Shown: positions 30,037 through 40,402 of the stretch, in pieces
Position numbering within the stretch: position 1 is the stretch's first letter
How the letters are laid out: the number at the start of each line of letters is the position of its first letter
Source: Emiliania huxleyi CCMP1516
Taxonomy: Eukaryota; Haptophyta; Isochrysidales; Noelaerhabdaceae
Assembly: GCF_000372725.1 (NCBI RefSeq)
Contig: NW_005201058.1
Span: 41,436 to 105,435, forward strand
DNA length: 64,000 bases
Reading direction: 5' to 3'
Translations under genes and position numbers: made by a program
The notes under the pieces: model-generated
What the model saw: the letters and a program-made list of their open reading frames with translations, nothing else
The model's database searches: none
Told to the model about the DNA's origin: nothing

Positions 30037-32228
30037 CTACACCTCGCCAGCCCTTCTTTGGGCACGCAAAAAGAATTTTCAGTGTATGTAGCTCTTACGT
30101 ACATTCGTTTTAGATGAAGTCCGTCGCAAAACACTGAGAAGGGACTGGCGCGCACTGGCACTAACACAGGTACACCACTGGAGCCGCCTAAGCGACTCCC
30201 GCGAGGACGGCGAGGCACTTAGCTCCGTGGCACTCGACCGCCCTCGCCGCTGGGCGCTGGCAAGCTCAAAGAAAACACACGGCCAAGCACTCGCGCGCAA
30301 AGGAACAACACAGTAACCAATCCTAACCTAACCAATGGAGTTCCAATGGAGTTCTTGAATAAAGGAGATGATCGAGGGGTCCCGTACCATGCGGAACCGA
30401 CCCTATCCAGTGCTCAAGTGCTCAATAAAGCCCTCTCGCACAGCACACTGGCACAACGAGGGACTGGCGCAGACTAGCACACACACACCGGCACACCGCA
30501 CGAAAAATAAAAAATAAAACGCTGTCTGACAACACCAGACACGGGACTGGCGCGCACTGGCACACACAGGTCCACCACGGGAGCCGCCTAAGCGACTCCT
30601 GCGAGGACGGTGAGGCACTTAGCTCCGTGCACTCGACCGCCCTCGCCCGCTCGCCGCAGGCTCCAGGCAAGCTCATTCACAATCTGCTCTGCGGTTGCCG
30701 TGTGAAGAACGACTGAGATACGCTGCTTCTGCAGCCCTAGCCAATTCTTGGTGGTCCAAGTCACCCCTCTCAAAAGAATTTTACCATCGCGCTGGCTCTC
30801 ACACCGCAGCACTATAGGCACGGTACTGGCGCGCACTGGACTGTGTTGGTACACCACGGGAGTCAGTCACCTAAGCGACTCCTGCAGAAAAGAACTGACT
30901 GCGCGAGCTGCCCCTGGTTGACGACGGCTTTCCTTAGAAGCCGTCGTGCTCGCTTCGTGTCGACCTCAAGAGCCGCCGTCTGAATTCCCCTCAAACACCC
31001 GCCCCACCCCGCCCCACCCCGCCCCCGTTCCGACCCACCCCGCCCCGGACCCTCCCCAAAGGCAAAGCCGCAAAAGAATTCGCACGTTTTTTGAGCGATC
31101 TGCTGCCGGCGATGGAGAGAGTGGCCGCGTAAAGCTGCTGTGAAGGATCGCGAGGGGAGGCCTGCGCCCTCGACGATGGAGAGGGTAGAATTTATGTATG
31201 TAAAAGAGGGAAGGTGAGTTTTGGACGGAGGGTGGACGCGTCCAAGGGGTGGGGGGGTACGGGGGAGGGGGGTTACCTTCGACCAAAAGCGTGACACTGC
31301 GGAGGGGCTGGGGTGTGGAGAGCGAGTCGTAACACATCGGAACACATCGGAACGCCCCTGCTAGCGAGGCCTGGGCGGCGATGATGCTACAGAGAGTAGA
31401 AAGCCATCGCCAAGTGGGAGTGTGTGTCGTCACGTGTCCATGTCTGGTGTTTACTAGCTCCGAGTAGAGGGGGCGTTCTGCTGCTATGGGAAACCCGGAG
31501 CGCGGAGCCAACCCTCGCAGAACCGTGTAGGCGTGTTTACTTGACGGCCCTTTCCTTGCGAACGCGCATCCCCCAGGGCTAGGGCTCTCTAGCCCGTAAC
31601 CCGATGCCGATCATCTGGCCCGCTGGGTGCGCTTCTTAGCTCCCCGGCCCTGGATGTGAGGTTGATGACTGCACTCCAAGTGCTCCAAGTAGAAATATCT
31701 CCTTGGTTGGGACCCTCACCGTTCACCCCGTCGTCTGGCTGTGTGGCTGTGGGTGATCGAGTGGGTAACCCTGCCCAGCCCCTCTCTTTCAGAGCGAAAA
31801 GGGCATATGTTTTTGACCGTCATTTTGACCCAATAAACGCAAACCACGTTCTCCATTGGTAATGGTATTAAATGTGGTCTGGAGTATGCCATTGCCGAAG
31901 TCTTGGCGAAGCCACCATCCACCAAACGAGGGGCGCGCGCCACCGCCAGCCGCCACCGCGCACCGGCACCGCCAGGAAGCGTTTCGGTTTCGCTTAAATC
32001 AATAAAAACGGACACATCTACTAGGGGATGGGTCAAGGAGCAAGTCCCCGCCCATCTCTTTAGATCTAAAGTTAGCTTTTGGGTTGAGTGAGAACTGAGC
32101 TGGTGAACTCTTATCTCTGGACGTGTACTGGTGACAGGCAACGGGGAAGATAGACCTTGAGGGATAGACCCGTACCAAGCGCGAGTTTGACGGTCGACCA
32201 GGCGCAGGCCTGCACGTCGCAAGCTAGA
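30037..32228. other. Repeat-rich stretch without a supported gene
   Basis: Three copies of a ~110-bp repeat lie at 30133-30250, 30540-30660 and 30822-30890 (ACTGGCGCGCACTGGCAC ... GCCGCCTAAGCGACTCC). 30372-30420 recurs at 51741-51788 (GGGGTCCCGTACCATGCGGA). 30920-31080 is an inverted relative of 3655-3825. 31598-31692 recurs at 41647-41745 (GATGCCGATCATC.GGCCCGC). The lower-GC segment 31760-32110 has a minus-strand frame (31716-32222) with no recognisable domain. Confidence 0.6.
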
Positions 32229-32745
32229 TCACGGGCGGGTCACAAAGACCCTGCGCACCGGCTCGCGCAGCCGCGAAGGTCTCGTCGCCGCCTTGGCCGC
32301 TGCCCTCTTCTTGCCGCCTTGCGTGCCGTAGTAGAAGGTCCCGGCCTTCTTCATCTCGCCCTTGAAGCTCTTCTTCTCGGCCGCCTTCACTCCCAGCGCC
32401 ACCGGATCCCATTTAAGACCAGCCTACAGAGGCGCGAAACGACTGATCAAGACAGCTCCGCATCCCGCAAGGCCGCCGCCGCTGTGACGCGACCCCGTCA
32501 GCGCAAGGCTTGTCCATCTTACACTTGTTGGCGCCAGGCGGCCGCGAGTCCTTCTTCTTCGGCAGCGCCCACACAGGCTTGGGCTTCGGAGGAGCAGCCG
32601 ATGCTGCGAGCGGCGATGCGAGGGACGCCACCGCCGCGGTGGCAAAGCTGGAGATCGCGAGTCGGCGGCCGATCGCGGTTCCGCGATCGGCCACGGCGGG
32701 CGGCTGCAGCGAAAGGGTGGCGAGGAGGCAGGTGAGCATATACAA
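32229..32745 (-). CDS. Small plastid-lumen or secreted-type protein, two exons
   Basis: Exons 32745-32503 and 32423-32229 (intron 79 nt, GC-AG: TGC|gctgac...gtag|GCT) give 145 residues. The N-terminus has a hydrophobic start (MLTCLLATLSLQPP), then RRLAISSFATAAVASLASPL and ASAAP: a twin-arginine-like charge, a hydrophobic core and an AxA cleavage site, the pattern of a bipartite plastid/thylakoid-lumen leader. The mature part has a Cys pair (CKMDKPCAGLKWDP) and a basic end (FYYGTQGGKKR...RRVFVTRP-stop). No family recognised. The lumen location is inferred only from the leader. Confidence 0.6.
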
Positions 32746-33185
32746 CGTGTGTGTACCGCCACGCTTGTTGTCTCAGGCCGAAGACACTGCTTTGGTACCC
32801 CATCTATCGTAGTTAGTCTGAGTTAGTATCGAGGTATCGCGAGTTTTGGCACTGATAAATTCGCGCGACTCGCGGCGAGCCGAGCCAGGCCACGGCGCTC
32901 GGCCTGCTGAGTAAGACCTTCCCCGACGGCAGTGACAATTTTACCCGACATCAATCGTCGACGGCAAGCTCGAGAACTGCGCCTCCAAAGTCGCCCTACG
33001 TGTCGCGATGCAAGTGCCAAAAAGGTGATGGTAAAAGAGCAGTGTTGTTTGCGGCTATTGCTCAAAACTTTGGGAGAGAAGGCCTACATATTATGACTGC
33101 ACCCATGACCCTGGTGCATGAGGGCTGCGGGACGGGACATATCACGGTCGGTGGCACCAATGACGACCTCCGGAATGCCCTCATT
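32746..33185. other. No gene seen
   Basis: Moderate GC sequence, presumably the shared upstream region of the lumen-type gene and the 3' flank of the next minus-strand gene. Confidence 0.4.
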
Positions 33186-34284
33186 TCACTCCAGAGCTCC
33201 TCGGCTCTCTCCTCTGCCGAGCTGCTGCAGCGCCAGCTTCGCGCGCTGGGTTTTTTGGACCAGCTCGAGCTCGCGGCCGACGAGCCGCAGCCGCTCGAGT
33301 GTGCTGCGCGCCTGCAACGCCTTCATGCGAGCGGCGGGCTCCAGCCAGCCGCAGGCGGAGTAGGAGGCCAGCTGCAAGCTCGCTTCGCGCTCGCTGCGCA
33401 CGTTCCACAGCGCGTGCAGCTCCGCCAGCGTGCTAGCGGGAGGCGCGTCGAGGCCTTTCCATTGCAGCGTTGCTCGAGCCGCCGCGACTCGCGCCTGAAG
33501 GTAAGATGCTGCGTGGGTGAGCGTGAGAGTGAGTGTGTGGTGTGATGTGGTGTGGTGTGGTGCGGTGCGGTGTGGTGTGGGCGAGTGCCCGCGCCTCAAG
33601 GCTTGCCGGCCCGAGTCTGGCAGGGGGCTCCGCCCGCAAGCGCCGTGCTGCCTCAAGGCGCTTCCGCCCGGCCTCGCCGTCGTCGGGCGTCGCCTCGATG
33701 GCGCTGCCCCCCTCCCTTGCGACCAGGAGCACCTCACTGGCAAAGCAGGCTCTGCGGAGCTCCTCCACCTCATGCACCGCCCTCTCCGCCTCGTCGAGAA
33801 GTGACCCGCGCAGCGAGCGGTCGGCGTACGACGCAAAACTTGCGTGCGTCATCGCCGCGTCGAGGGAGACGACCGTGCCGTCTCCCTGCAGCATCACCCG
33901 GCTGATGCACCGCACCTCGGCCCACAGAAGGAGCGGGTCCTCCTCCGTCCAGCCAAAGACCTGCCACGGGTCGCGGAGCTCCATCACATGCAGCAAAGGG
34001 AACCAAGCGGCAACCTGCTGGTGGTTGCTCTGCTTGTCGCTCCAAGTCACGGTATGCACGTTCTTGGTGCCCTCCGCAGAGAGCAGCAGCTGAGCGAACA
34101 GGCCAGCATGATCGCCGGCGAGCTCGAGCAGGTCGGCCAGCGCCTGATGATAGACGTGCAGCTCTCTCGTTTCTCCCGGTGCCATGGCCTCGCTGCTATC
34201 GAAAGGCAGCGTCAGCGGCAGCGTGGGCCGAAGGCCGAGGCGAGCGATAGTGGCGAGCATGAAGGTGAGGCTGCAGGCGAGCAT
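33186..34284 (-). CDS. Two-exon protein of unknown function
   Basis: Exons 34284-33595 and 33494-33186 give about 333 residues. The intron (33495-33594) is GC-AG, splitting CTTGAG|GCGCG; the acceptor side reads CTTCAG|GCGCGAGTC, so the two junctions are near copies. Start: a hydrophobic leader (MLACSLTFMLATIARL) suggests secretion or organelle import. The body includes HVYHQALADLLELAGDHAGL and FPLLHVMELRDPWQVFGWTE; the C-terminal exon is helical and Arg/Leu-rich. No domain recognised. Confidence 0.6.
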
Positions 34285-34603
34285 AGGTGGGAAGAGGGTG
34301 CCCTAGTCTAGGGAAAAGAATTTTCCACGCTAGTGCTAGGGAAAAGAAAAGAAAAGGGGTTTTCCGGTCGTCTGCTTTCTTTACCCTCCAGGAGATGTCT
34401 CCTCTCTTTATTCTTTAGAGATAACCGCCGTCTGCGCATGCCTTGTGGCTGGGAGGCTTGGCCCAGGCCTGAATTGAGATGGTCCCTTGTAATCGATTGT
34501 AACGTAACGAAGTGTTTTTTAAAAGAATTTTACGAGGCTAAAAAGAAACTCGCGAGCGGGAACCGGATTGGCACCGCTGGTCTGAATCCCTACTAAATCT
34601 GCC

Positions 34604-37233
34604 ATGCTGTCGCTCTCCTTCGTCTCCAGCCCCGCGCTGCTGCTGCGCGCGCCGCCGCCACGGATGGTTGCTACCGCGCCTGCGCCGGTTTGCGCCCACG
34701 TCACCTCTCACCGCTCCGCAGCAGCCCACGCAGCGCTGTCGGCCTGCTTCCGACGCCGGTCACCGCTGCCTTGCCTCCGCATCTCACCGCGCTCGCGCTG
34801 TGTGCCGCAGACGACGGGCAAGCTCGACCTCGTCGAGCCTGTTTTTCCGGAGCAGTGCGAGTACTGCGGCGTGACCCTCTCCCGCTACGTCCTCGAGATG
34901 GCGCTCGCACCGCCACGCCCGACTTCTCGCCTCTACTCTCTCCTCCCTGCTCCGTCCGGCTTCCCCCGTTTCTGCCTCGACGCGCCGCCGCCGCCGCCTC
35001 CAGGCGCGCGCCAACCCCGACAAGCCGGACCTCGTCGAGCTCGTCTCCGTCATGACCTCGGTCGAGCGCGGGTGTGCTCCGCTCTGGCCTGCGCTGCCTT
35101 CTTGGCCTCCCACAGTCGCCTGTCGGCCTTTGTCGGCCTCCCATAGACCCTTCTTCTCGCCTGCCTGCCTCTCTCAGCTCCCTCTCTCCACACTCACTCA
35201 CCGCTGCCTCGCCCGCCCCGCAGCTGCAAGACCATCTCCAACCTGGTCCGCCGCTCGCCCATGTCTGGGCTGACTGGCCTCGAGGACGGCGGAGGCTCCG
35301 TCAACGAGCTGCGAGCAGCGCCTCCTCACACCTCCGGCTGTGAACAGGCCTCGAGGACGGCGGAGGCTCCATCAACGTGCAGGGCGAGGGCCAGGAGAGG
35401 AGCGCGGCGTCATCACCAGTGCCCGAGATCACCCGAGGTTTTGATCACGACCAGGCGAGGAGCAGAAGAAGCTGGACGTCATCACCAACACGGTGCTCAA
35501 GAACGCGCTCAAGTTCTCGGGCGCCACTGGGCGTGCTCCCCTCGCAGGAGGCTGAGAGAGCGTCTCTCCACACACCGCGCGCTGTGAGCAGGCAAGATGG
35601 GAGTGCTTGCCTCGGAGGAGGAGGACGCGCCCGTCGGCCTCGACGACGATGCTGAGGAGCTCTACGAGTGGAACAAGGAGGTGGTGGTGGAGGAGGGGCA
35701 GAAGTGCATCGCCCCTCGACACGCTGGACGGCTGTTCGAGCCCCCTTCTCATTCGGGCACTTGCTCGTTCACCAGGTACGTCGCCGTCTTCGACCCGCTG
35801 GATGGCTCGTCCAACGTCGACGCAAACATCCCGACGGGCGCTCCATCTCCACCCTCGAGGCGCCGGAGGGGTGCACCTTGATTAGTCAAGAATCCGTCGT
35901 GAACTAGGCACCATCTTTGGCATTTTCGAGGAGCCGGAGGGGTGCACCGTCATGGGAGACAACGACGAGGCGGCAGAGGTTGAGGGCCCCGGCAACTCTT
36001 CGAACAGCGCCTCGTCACAACTGTGGAGGAGTGTGAACAGGTGGCGGACAAGGACTGCCTCTCCGCCACGCTCCAGTCGGGCAACAAGCTCGTCGTGGCG
36101 CGCCGCCGCCTCTTCCCGCCGAGCTCAGCCTCGAGATTTGCCAAGATCACACCCTCGAGATCGGCTCGAGATCTCGCCGCGCGCCGGCTGCCTACACTGC
36201 CTCTGCCACTCTTTGCCCAACTGGCTGATCAAGTAACGAGCTGATTTAAGGACACGTCTGCCGCGCAGGCTGGCTACTGCCTCTACTCTGCCGCGACCGA
36301 GCTTGTCATGTCCTTCGGCGGCAAGACCTGCCAGGGCTTCACGCTGGACGAGCAGGTCATTTTCATTTAATTGATGACACTTAGCCGAGAGCAGAAGTGC
36401 GCCCGGGTGCGACGCAAGTCGAAACAGGGACCTTGCCTGGACAGCGCCGGGTTTTTGCCGAGATCGTGATGATAAGGGTTGGTAAGTGATAGGTCGGTGA
36501 GTTCATCCTGACGAAGCCGAACATGCAGATCCCCAAGCGCGGCAAGCCAATCTACTCGGTCAATGAGGCGAAGCGCTGGGGGCGGGAGTAGAGGCAGTCG
36601 ACTAATCACTTCATGACGTTCGCTGACTGGTGATTTAATCTCTAGGCCAACCGCTGGGACTGGGAGGCGCCGCTGCGCGACTACATCACCGCCATCCAAA
36701 AGGGCGAAGGCGAGACGGGCAAGCAGTACACTGCCCGCTACCTCGGCTCGATGGTTGGCGACATCCACCGCACCCTCCTGTACGGCGGCATCTTCGGCTA
36801 CCCCGGCGACGCCAAGAACCCGAATGGCGAGCTGCGCGGTGTTTTTGAGCGGCTGGTGGAGGACCATGAATCAACTACCAGCTTGCGATCTCACTAGGCA
36901 TGCTGCGGCTCCTGTACGAGGCTGATTTTGGCCACCTACTCAATTCATTACTAAACTTACTGACCAGGCAAGCTGCGGCTTCTGTACGAGGCGGCGCCCA
37001 TCGCGTTTCTGATGGAGGCGGCGGGCGGCACGGCCGAATCGAGCGGCGAGCTATAGCCGAGATGTAGCCGAGATGTGATTTCAAGGCGCACACCCGGCCA
37101 CGCATTGACCGCTAGTTCTGTTTGACTAGGCACCCGCATCCTGGATATCGAGCCGACCAACGTGCACCAGCGGGTGCCCTGCTTCTTCGGCTCCGCGGAC
37201 GACGTCGCAGAGATGCGCTCATACTACAAGTAA
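34604..37233 (+). CDS. FBP: Fructose-1,6-bisphosphatase, 14 exons
   Basis: Exons: 34604-34906, 35004-35071, 35224-35276, 35348-35383, 35455-35520, 35592-35703, 35776-35837, 35908-35978, 36041-36094, 36269-36355, 36493-36567, 36646-36826, 36968-37045 and 37130-37233. The N-terminal ~70 residues are a hydrophobic/basic leader, compatible with plastid import. The mature enzyme has LDVITNTVLKNAL, FDPLDGSSNVDANIPTGTIF (metal- and substrate-binding loop), AGYCLYSAATELVMSFG, RYLGSMVGDIHRTLLYGGIF, LRLLYEAAPIAFLMEAAGG and the end VPCFFGSADDVAEMRSYYK. It hydrolyses fructose-1,6-bisphosphate in the Calvin cycle or gluconeogenesis. I did not see the plant redox-loop cysteines clearly. All 13 joins keep the frame, and most introns use a GC donor. 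Confidence 0.92.
34907..37129 (+). other. Set of 13 FBPase introns, most opening with a copy of the next exon
   Basis: Intron spans: 34907-35003, 35072-35223, 35277-35347, 35384-35454, 35521-35591, 35704-35775, 35838-35907, 35979-36040, 36095-36268, 36356-36492, 36568-36645, 36827-36967 and 37046-37129. Three are exactly 71 nt and two more are 70 and 72. Clear echoes: 35277 and 35348 share GCCTCGAGGACGGCGGAGGC; 35384 and 35455 share GCGAGG..CAG..GA.G and CGTCATCACCA; 35704 and 35776 share GT.C.TCGCC.TC and GCTGGA.GGCT; 35838 and 35908 share GCCGGAGGGGTGCACC; 36568 and 36646 share CGCTGGG.. and GCG.C.ACTA. 36827-36967 is two units (71 + 70) with an internal third copy at 36898. Confidence 0.85.
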
Positions 37234-37860
37234 GGCTGAGAGGGTTCCTCGCCGATAGAGCCGGCCGCCTGCTGATCGCTCTCGGCTGTTGCCCTCTTGT
37301 CTCCCTCTGTCACTCTTCGTCCACTACTGCTGGCAGTACGCGGTCGACTGGGCGCCAGAACCCTCTGATGAATTACTATATCATCTCTCTGGATCTCAAG
37401 TTCGTGTCGCGTGTCCTTGTGATAAGGGCGGTTTTTCTAAACCCGTACTTTGGGGGAACTCATCTGCTTGTGTGGTCGTCGTCACACAGTCACTCAGTCC
37501 GCGCTCAGACCTCTCAGATCCTCAGTTGTGCGCGACATCCAGAGATCCCACAGCCACACGCACGCGCGCGTGACACTACGGTCTACGCATATTGTTCGGG
37601 GTGCACACAAAGGGGGATTTCATTTTTTGTGTTTTCTCTCCCGTAGTCTCCGAAGTTGCAGGTATACCCCCCACATCGATTAACATCGAGCACCGCTGCG
37701 CCGTGTCGTCATCTGACATCTCAGCACTCGTGGAGCCAACAGCCTCCCACCCATCCGTCGCCGGGTCGTACCGCTCCCAGTGTTGACGGATGGTGTCACC
37801 ACTGCCCTCTCCGCCAACAGCATACAGCTTGCCGTCCCGCGTGAGTTCCCCGCTCGCGCT
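37234..37860. other. No gene seen between FBPase and the SDR gene
   Basis: Lower-GC spacer between two convergent genes. It holds both 3' ends and no protein-like frame. Confidence 0.45.
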
Positions 37861-38889
37861 CTACACCGCGTACGCCCCCTCCATAGCCGCCTGTGCTTCC
37901 CGCGCCAGCGCGACAATCGCCTCAGTCCCGTCGACGTGCCGCATGGTGTCCGCAATCTCGTACTGATCGCGCTCGCGCACCTGCGAGAAGGTCGTGACGC
38001 CAGCCCTGCGGACCGACTCCTCAACCTCTACCCTGCCGGTCGCAACGCCAGCGATGGCGAGAGCGAGGTCGGTGGCAAGCACCGGCGGCGCGAGCCTGCA
38101 GTGCGCCGAGACTGGGATGGCGACGGGGCGGGCAGCCAGTGCTGTGGGCAGGGGCGGAGGCACGCCGTGCTTTCGTCGTATAGTCGGGGCCAAAGGAGCG
38201 CCAATCGCCAATCACGTCGACGAGTGCGCGCAGCCCGTTGATGAATCGGCTGTTTGCCGCTCGGGCCCTCCAATTCTCCTTGCTGCCCACGACGCGGGCC
38301 GGCCCGAAGTAGGTGAACTGTTGCGACCCGAATTCCTCCAGCGCGGCCAACGCGGCGGACCGCTTCCCGGTATAAAGGCCCGGGTTTGGCCCGCCAAACC
38401 CCCATTCGGCCTCCGAGCTCACCCCCACGTAAACGAATCTCTGGGCGCCAGCAGCCTTTGCCGCCGCAGCCAGGCGCGCGTTCGGAAGGAAGTTGTCAGC
38501 GTACTGGCACTCGCTTCTTTGACTCCATGTCCATCCGCTGGCCCAACCGTTTGCGTCGGCGTACAACAGCTCGGCGCCCGGTGAGCCTGCACGGGGGGGG
38601 GGGCCGGCGTTGGAACGAGCAAGAAAGAGATGGGAGGGCGAGGGGCGCCTATGCATGAGACGACAGCGTCCACGTCGTCGGCCAGAGCAGCGGCGGGGTC
38701 CGTTGCAGCGTCTCCCTTCAGCCACTGCACCTGGGACGTCCACTCTCCGTCGAGCCTCCGCATTGAGCTTCCGAGGCTGGCCTCATCCCCGCTGCGGGAC
38801 ACAGAGGAGACGACACAGCCGCAGCCGACCAGGGCTCGGCACACAAACGTTCCCACGAAACCAGAGCCACCAAACACAGCGATGTGCAT
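37861..38889 (-). CDS. NAD(P)-binding atypical SDR, COQ11/NDUFA9-like
   Basis: Exons 38889-38649, 38586-38166 and 38095-37861 (introns 62 and 70 nt) give about 299 residues. The N-terminus MHIAVFGGSGFVG is a Rossmann GGxGxxG dinucleotide site, followed by VSSVSRSG and QWLKGDA as in COQ11 (yeast YLR290C) and its plastid/plant relatives. FVYVGVSSEAEWGF and YTGKRSAALAALEEF carry a serine and the Y..K pair. ALAIAGVATG matches the C-terminal helix of this group. Members act with coenzyme Q or in organelle lipid metabolism; the substrate is unknown. The second intron (38096-38165, 70 nt, GC-AG) echoes the next exon (TCCGCCCCTGCCCAC versus GCCGCCGGTGCTTGCCAC). Confidence 0.8.
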
Positions 38890-39209
38890 GGAACTTCTTT
38901 AGCAGGTCCTGGGTACCGCTGCGGCGCGGCGGGTGGATCGGGCTGCGGCGGCCGAAACGAAGTTCGGGTTAGCAGGGAGGAGGTAAAGCAAAGCTGAGTT
39001 TCTTGTGCAAATCAAGACACAGACGCGCACAGAATCACAGCGCAAAGCTGAGAGGCGCCAGAAAACGTAAGAGCCACATACACTTTAAAGTGTTTGTTGC
39101 GGACGCACGATTTATTCATCCGTCGGCGAACTGCGCTGCGCACGCCAAGGGGGGGCGGGCAGGGTGACTTAGGCTTGGCAGCGCGACGCCTCCAGCGGCC
39201 GCGCCCACG
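38890..39209. other. Divergent promoter region between the SDR and VTC1-like genes
   Basis: The two genes point away from each other across ~320 nt, so both promoters must lie here. No TATA-like element is convincing. Confidence 0.5.
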
Positions 39210-39822
39210 ATGCTGGGATTCGTGCCGCCAGCCGACATCGTCTTCCCTGTGCGGACGGAGCCGCGGTCGTACTTTGCCAACGAACGCACGCTCCTCATGT
39301 GGTATGAGCTGTCGATGACGCTTGCTGTGCTTGGTGCTGCCCTGCAGGTAGCCGGCCCACCTGCACGCAGCCGTAGTGCCCGCTTAGCCCTTGCGCGCTC
39401 CCGCAGACCTCGAGCAACTCGTTCACCATCCAGTCGGTTGGCATTGCTCTCAGCGTACCAGCGCTCGCGTTCGTGGTTTACGCGCTGCGAATGTACTTTC
39501 TGCGCTTCTCGTCCCTCGAGTACAAGCGACCGCAGCACTTTGAAGACAAAACGGGTGCGGCGCGGTCGTGCATCTGCCGACCCGCTCCCTCGTCGCCAGC
39601 CCAGCCGTTGGCCAACGCTCGCGCTCAGGTACGCTCGTTCTCTGCCTTCTCGTCACTGGCATGGTCGTTGGCAACTCTGTTCAGGCACCTGCCGCTCGCT
39701 GCATCTACATACCGACAGCTGTTTCCCGACGCCCTCCCCCTTTTCCCTGGTCTCAGGCCCTCGTGGCGGCAAAGAAATCGAGTGGTCCCCTGACGCCCTT
39801 CAGCGACTGGCCGCTCGTGTAG
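39210..39822 (+). CDS. VTC1/DUF202-like three-helix membrane protein
   Basis: Exons 39210-39347, 39407-39554, 39629-39684 and 39757-39822 give about 136 residues; introns are 59, 74 and 72 nt. PVRTEPRSYFANERTLLMWY is the signature of the DUF202/VTC1 domain. Three membrane helices follow: ELSMTLAVLGAAL, VGIALSVPALAFVVYALRMY and LVLCLLVTGMVVGNSV. The length is close to yeast Vtc1 (129 residues). VTC proteins build and translocate polyphosphate at vacuole or acidocalcisome membranes, which fits an alga. The last exon ending FSDWPLV-stop is an inference from the splice sites. Confidence 0.75.
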
Positions 39823-40402
39823 CAGCAGCGTGCCCCTCGCTCGGGCGCCGCGGCCGCGGCTGGCCGCCTCTCACCACACCTTCCCGTGCGACACGCCAGC
39901 CCTGGCACGTGGCAGCCGCCCCCGGGCCATGCGCCGACCCCCGTGCCTTGACGACACGACACGAGCTACGACCTACGTATCGTCGAGTCGGGAGATCGTC
40001 AGATATAACGTAATATCTAATAACCCGGTACCCGCCGGCGCATCCGCTATAGAAAAACCATGCCGCATGCGGCCGGGGCGCGCGGGCGTTCGCTCCCCTT
40101 CGCCACACGCACTTAACTCACAAAAAAAGCTCATCGAGCTGCGCGACACACGTCACACGCGCCCCTCCAGACCCCCCCCCCCCCAGACGTAGATCTGCCC
40201 CGCTATACACAACATCGTTATCGAAGCTGTCGCTCCCGGGACTTCACCAAACATGCATGGTGGGCGGTTAGAGAGGCCCCGGCTGCGCGCCCAGTAGAAG
40301 GCCCGTGCAACCAAACACAGGCGGCTTTGTCGGCCGTGTGCGAGGGTGCCAGTGGGAGGGGGGCGGAACAGCCTCGCCCCCTCGGCATTCCCCGCCCGGG
40401 CA
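39823..40402. other. No gene seen
   Basis: 3' flank of two convergent genes. A C run lies at ~40172-40185. Confidence 0.4.

Noticed and set aside
35340-35400. Tandem exon duplication in FBPase read as a real protein repeat (LEDGGGS twice)
   Set aside because: The first copy is followed by a frame that ends at once, and the conserved protein has one copy; it is the head of the intron.
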